From CAZUVM01 sp964623885 (GTDB lineage Bacteria; Verrucomicrobiota; Verrucomicrobiia; Limisphaerales; UBA8199): 10,112 nt of DNA. Below the pieces are notes generated by a model. The model was not told where the DNA came from, made no database searches, and saw only the letters and a program-made list of their open reading frames with translations. Location: NCBI GenBank assembly GCA_964623885.1, contig CAZUVM010000079.1, forward strand, positions 1 through 10,112. The letters are read 5' to 3'. Shown piece by piece: positions 8,401 through 10,112 of the stretch (position 1 is the first letter of the stretch; each line of letters opens with the position of its first letter). Made by a program: the position numbers and the translations under genes.

Positions 8401-8483
8401 TCCGTACCCTCAAAGGCTTGCTCCCAGAGGAGTCCACTTCCACCCAGACCAATGCGCCGCCGCTGTTTCAAGAGCTGCACTGA
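5418..8483 (+). CDS. Large AsmA-like (bridge-type) envelope protein
   Basis: A 1021-residue protein. A basic N-terminus (residues 1-22, rich in Arg) precedes one membrane helix at about 23-40. The next part, LERLRARGLDLQFSRLRLRW (52-71), has the AsmA/YhdP/TamB-style opening. The long middle is beta-rich, with about 36-37-residue repeats marked by W252, W288, W325 and W362. The C-terminal 855-990 region resembles the AsmA C-terminal domain: GHGDLNLHDALIWDIPIFG, then FVMTNGVCRTDNLEIRS, then YRGTVDLDSKV, then YKVTGALGDPKMDPV. Known members are inner-membrane-anchored proteins implicated in moving phospholipid through the periplasm. That role is inferred here. ATG 5418 follows the DUF4340 stop by one base, implying coupling. 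The frame is open back to 5262, but that would overlap DUF4340 by 155 nt and put a non-membrane tail before the anchor. Confidence 0.85.
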   Translation: MVPRPAKRRFWRVCRVYFRRFRIVLWSITLLLLGALLYLNQVGLPGFIKRTVLERLRARGLDLQFSRLRLRWYEGVVAENVRFGQAAEPLSPRLTAREVRVPLNLRALLRLQVQVDGLVLRQGRLTWPLSLPTEGTSELSIDQMQTDLRFLSGDQWALDNFRAVFAGADIHLSGTVTNASRIREWTFLHGERVAPTPADVWQKRLSRIADVLEEVQFSNPPDLRMNLRGDATDLQSFSVRMSVMAPGADTPWGTVTRAHFVGRVFPAGSNDLAHAECTLEAADAQTPWGGFTNLSLGVQLRTIAGQTNLVNGVLTLSADQVRTRWVEAGNALLSASWVHDLTNPIPRLGECRVACAGATTEWGRADKFELTARLAQPPGPLASDNSWAWWTNLQPFQLGWEARLQEVESPRLIAQEIACSGNWNAPELQITNFQAHLYDGQITGQGTLNVSTRALSSSLACDVDPHQLAPLLSEDARRWLDEFGWEKPPRAKVALEMRLPVWTNHLPDWSGEVLPTVKLSGDLSFDGGGTFYGFPNVTPVTSAGVQFTNASVHILYSNLCWYAPDFKVSRSDGHLAAAYEANERTRDFYGRISSTLNLSLAGPLLAHAPKQVFDLFTFNESPVVEAQVWGNFADAARAGCQGRVALTNFTFRGEKITSLQTTFQYTNGVLQFFEPHILVGAQEARASGLTADFNAQLIFLTNGFSTAEPLIIARVIGPQIVRAIEPYQFLRPPAAHVHGAIPMRGEEGADLYFALDGGPFHWWRLTVPQIGGEIHWAGEQLSLTNLLIDFYGGKASGAASFDFKAAAGADFRFHLGMTNVQFSSLIADLAGKTNHLEGRLTGNLFVTSANTEDWHSANGHGDLNLHDALIWDIPIFGIFSPVLNGINPGLGNSRATAAVCTFVMTNGVCRTDNLEIRSSAMRLNYRGTVDLDSKVNARVEAELLRDMWLVGPLVSTVFWPVSKMFEYKVTGALGDPKMDPVFIIPRLVLFPFHPFRTLKGLLPEESTSTQTNAPPLFQELH

Positions 8484-8485
8484 GG

Positions 8486-8504
8486 GTTCGGACTGATTCT
8501 GAAC
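8486..8504 (+). terminator. Weak hairpin after the AsmA-like gene, possible terminator
   Basis: GTTCGGA (8486-8492) can pair with TCTGAAC (8498-8504), with one G-U pair, around CTGAT. It sits 2 nt after the stop codon. No T-run follows, so it may act as a 3'-end stabiliser or not function at all. Confidence 0.25.
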
Positions 8505-8521
8505 GATCGGCAGCCGGTAGC

Positions 8522-8539
8522 GCAGTCCTCCGAGCCTGC
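8522..8539 (+). repeat. Small hairpin with CCTCCGAG loop
   Basis: GCAG (8522-8525) and CTGC (8536-8539) flank an interior containing CCTCCGAG (8527-8534). The stem is short and looks decayed: with T8526 changed to G it would pair further. It lies 24 nt from the next copy of the same octamer. Confidence 0.5.
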
Positions 8540-8543
8540 TGTA

Positions 8544-8565
8544 TCGCCGACCTCCGAGTCGGCGA
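8544..8565 (+). repeat. Perfect 8-bp hairpin with CCTCCGAG loop
   Basis: TCGCCGAC (8544-8551) pairs perfectly with GTCGGCGA (8558-8565) around the six-base loop CTCCGA. The closing C-G pair plus the loop make the octamer CCTCCGAG (8551-8558). No T-tract follows. It is the best-preserved hairpin of the set. Confidence 0.7.
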
Positions 8566-8611
8566 ACGACCCGAAGCTGCTCAGCCGTTCCTGCCCTTGT
8601 AAGCCGCTCGC

Positions 8612-8625
8612 AGGCTAGGAAGCCT
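8612..8625 (-). repeat. Related hairpin in opposite orientation
   Basis: AGGCT (8612-8616) and AGCCT (8621-8625) form a stem. Read on the minus strand, the centre is CTTCCTAG, differing from CCTCCGAG at two of eight positions. The flanking ...GCAGG on one side and CCTAC on the other suggest a once longer stem (GCAGGCT/AGCCTGC) with one base changed. Confidence 0.5.
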
Positions 8626-8657
8626 ACGATACGATACCACCGCTGCAGCGTGGATCG

Positions 8658-8693
8658 CGCACCGCGAGTCAGTAAAACTTGACGCACCGCGAG
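8658..8693 (+). repeat. 11-bp direct repeat before tig
   Basis: CGCACCGCGAG occurs at 8658-8668 and again at 8683-8693, a period of 25 bp. The second copy overlaps the end of the candidate -35 element and fills most of the promoter spacer. It could be a regulator site or a chance duplication. Confidence 0.55.
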
Positions 8694-8706
8694 AATTTTC
8701 TACTCT
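8679..8706 (+). promoter_or_regulatory. Candidate sigma-70-type promoter for tig
   Basis: TTGACG (8679-8684, five of six matches to the consensus -35) is followed after 16 nt by TACTCT (8701-8706), a weak -10. Initiation would fall near 8713, giving a leader of about 65 nt before the tig start. It is the best -35 match in the gap, but the -10 is poor. Confidence 0.35.
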
Positions 8707-8764
8707 GTTGAGCTCGCTGGGGTCGAACCCTAAGGTAGCCCACTGGACATCTTCAGCGATTAAC

Positions 8765-8771
8765 GGAAAGG
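8765..8771 (+). promoter_or_regulatory. Ribosome-binding site that fixes the tig start
   Basis: GGAAAGG ends 7 nt before GTG 8779, ideal spacing. The in-frame TTG at 8773 lies only 1 nt from it and is therefore an unlikely start. Confidence 0.7.
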
Positions 8772-8778
8772 TTTGCTT

Positions 8779-10107
8779 GTGAACGTAACCGTAGAAAATC
8801 TGGCCCCGTGCAAAAAACTGGTTCGCGTGGAAGTTGAACCACAGAAGGTGGATGACGCCTTCAATGAGGTGACGAAAGACTTTCAGCGCCAGGCAGCGCT
8901 GCCGGGGTTCAGGCCGGGAAAAGCGCCGCGAGACATGGTCGCGCGCAAATATGGCAAAGACATCGAGGAAGAGGTCAAGCGCAAGCTGCTGTCAGACTCG
9001 TACAAAGCGGCGATCGAGGAACAGAAACTCGACGTGATCGGCCAGCCAGACATCGAAGAAATCCAGTTCAGCCGGGGCCAGCCGTACCAGTTTGCGGCCA
9101 CGGTGGAAACAGCGCCCGAATTCGAGCTGCCGGAGTACAAGGGCATTCCGCTCAAACGCGAGGCGCGCACGGTTACCGATGAAGACGTGACCCGCGCGCT
9201 GGAAGCTCTGCGCCAGCCGCGGGCGACGTTCACAACCGTCGAGCGCCCGGCGCAACAAGGTGATATTGCCGTGGTAAGCTATACGGGAACGTGCGATGGC
9301 AAACCGATCACGGAGCTTGCGCCAACGGCAAAAGGCCTCACCGAGCAAAAGAATTTTTGGGTGGAGCTGGGGGCCAATGCGTTCATCCCCGGGTTTGCCG
9401 ATCAACTTCAAGGCGCCAAGGCAGGCGAACACCGGACTGTAATAGTGGATTTCCCGGCGGACTTCGTCACGCCGCAAGTCGCCGGCAAGAAGGGCGTTTA
9501 CGAAGTCGACGTCGTCGAAGTGAAGGAGAAAGTGCTGCCGGCCCTGGACGAAGCGTTTGCAACCGCGTACGGCGCAGAGAACCTGGACAAACTCAAGGAA
9601 GGCGTCCGGCGCGATTTGGAAAACGAGTTGAACTACAAGCAATCGCGAGCGCTGCGTAACCAGCTGATCGGCTCGCTGCTCAACCGGGTCAATTTCGAAC
9701 TCCCGGAGACCGCCGTCGCGCGCGAGACGCGCAATGTCGTCTACGATATCGTCCAGGAGAACGCCAAACGGGGCGTATCGCGAGACATCCTTGAACGGGA
9801 GAAAGAGCAAATCTACTCCGCCGCCACGCAAAACGCGCGAGAGCGCGTTAAGGTAGCGTTTCTGCTGCAGAAAATTGCGGAAAAAGAAGACATCAAAGTT
9901 TCGCAGGAAGAGATCGCCCGTCGCATCCAGACGATGGCAGCGATGTACCAGATTCCGCCTGACAAGTTTGCCAAAGACCTGCAAAAGCGAAACGGCTTGA
10001 TCGAGATCTTCGATCAAATCATGAACGAGAAAGTGATCGACCTTCTGCAGCAGAGCGCAAAGATGGAAGACATTCAGCCGGCCAGCGCGGCCCCGAACCC
10101 GAGCTGA
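8779..10107 (+). CDS. tig: Trigger factor (ribosome-associated chaperone / peptidyl-prolyl isomerase)
   Basis: Complete 442-residue trigger factor, close to the 432 aa of the E. coli protein. It binds the ribosome at the nascent-chain exit and assists folding of new proteins in the cytoplasm. The N-terminal ribosome-binding domain (about 1-115) carries the signature GFRPGKAP at 43-50. The FKBP-type isomerase domain is at about 158-248, with GDIAVVSYTG (161-170) and LGANAFIPGFADQLQG (197-212). The C-terminal SurA-like helical chaperone arms run from about 255 to 430, opening with VLPALDEAFA. GTG 8779 is preferred over TTG 8773 because of the GGAAAGG spacing and because MNVTVENLAP is a natural family N-terminus. 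A 295-nt gap with its own candidate promoter separates it from the envelope genes. In many bacteria clpP/clpX follow tig, but the window ends too soon to see. Confidence 0.97.
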   Translation: MNVTVENLAPCKKLVRVEVEPQKVDDAFNEVTKDFQRQAALPGFRPGKAPRDMVARKYGKDIEEEVKRKLLSDSYKAAIEEQKLDVIGQPDIEEIQFSRGQPYQFAATVETAPEFELPEYKGIPLKREARTVTDEDVTRALEALRQPRATFTTVERPAQQGDIAVVSYTGTCDGKPITELAPTAKGLTEQKNFWVELGANAFIPGFADQLQGAKAGEHRTVIVDFPADFVTPQVAGKKGVYEVDVVEVKEKVLPALDEAFATAYGAENLDKLKEGVRRDLENELNYKQSRALRNQLIGSLLNRVNFELPETAVARETRNVVYDIVQENAKRGVSRDILEREKEQIYSAATQNARERVKVAFLLQKIAEKEDIKVSQEEIARRIQTMAAMYQIPPDKFAKDLQKRNGLIEIFDQIMNEKVIDLLQQSAKMEDIQPASAAPNPS

Positions 10108-10112
10108 GCGCG

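Larger units (their letters stand above)
8484..8778 (+). other. Intergenic region upstream of tig with small repeats
   Basis: This 295-nt gap holds no supported gene. Working downstream, it contains a hairpin just after the AsmA-like stop (8486-8504), two plus-strand hairpins sharing the loop CCTCCGAG (8522-8565), a related hairpin in the opposite orientation (8612-8625), and an 11-bp direct repeat (8658-8668 and 8683-8693). A candidate promoter (8679-8706) and the tig ribosome-binding site (8765-8771) follow. The first half looks like decayed dispersed repeat sequence, the second half like the tig leader. Confidence 0.7.

Noticed and set aside
7761..8687. 308-codon open frame on the minus strand, running into the intergenic gap
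   Set aside because: Mostly antisense to the AsmA-like gene. Its N-terminal part translates the hairpin repeats, and there is no ribosome-binding site or known motif.
8720..8730. GGGT-CGA-ACCC stem resembling a tRNA T-arm
   Set aside because: Only a 4-bp stem with a 3-nt loop. No acceptor, anticodon or D arm is found around it, and there is no CCA end.
8992..10017. 341-codon open frame on the minus strand
   Set aside because: It lies wholly inside tig, whose domains are unmistakable. The antisense translation shows no recognisable domain and reflects GC-rich codon structure.

Overview
The window reads as ordinary chromosome from a GC-rich, Gram-negative-type bacterium, most likely a Verrucomicrobiota member of the Pedosphaera/Limisphaerales type. 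That placement is inferred from the gene set (GldA/GldF/GldG-like ABC system, DUF4340 protein, very large AsmA-like protein, trigger factor) and from the degenerate repeats in the two intergenic gaps, which resemble repeats I associate with that group. It has not been tested by a search. All six genes are on the + strand. The long minus-strand open frames are shadows of these genes.

Positions 14-3235 hold a tight three-gene unit: an ABC ATPase, its six-helix ABC-2-type permease (TGATG overlap), and a GldG-like membrane-anchored periplasmic protein (1-nt gap). Positions 3236-3607 are non-coding and repeat-filled: a C/G-rich hairpin, then two copies of a degenerate 7-bp-periodic element. Positions 3608-5416 encode a membrane-anchored DUF4340 protein built from four tandem modules. 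One base after its stop, 5418-8483 encodes a 1021-residue AsmA-like protein with an N-terminal membrane anchor. Positions 8484-8778 are again non-coding, with small hairpins, an 11-bp direct repeat and a plausible promoter. Positions 8779-10107 encode trigger factor (tig), complete, and the window ends 5 nt later.

The first five genes look like one envelope system. The ATPase and permease would form an inner-membrane exporter, and the GldG-like and DUF4340 proteins would be its single-pass periplasmic partners. The AsmA-like protein, probably translationally coupled to DUF4340, belongs to a superfamily of periplasm-spanning, lipid-handling bridge proteins. Coupling of a Gld-type ABC exporter to an AsmA-like bridge is an inference from gene order and is the most interesting functional hypothesis here. 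Trigger factor is a separate housekeeping transcription unit.

The most unusual sequence-level signal is a set of small hairpins in both gaps. They have unrelated stems but share the loop octamer CCTCCGAG or a close variant.
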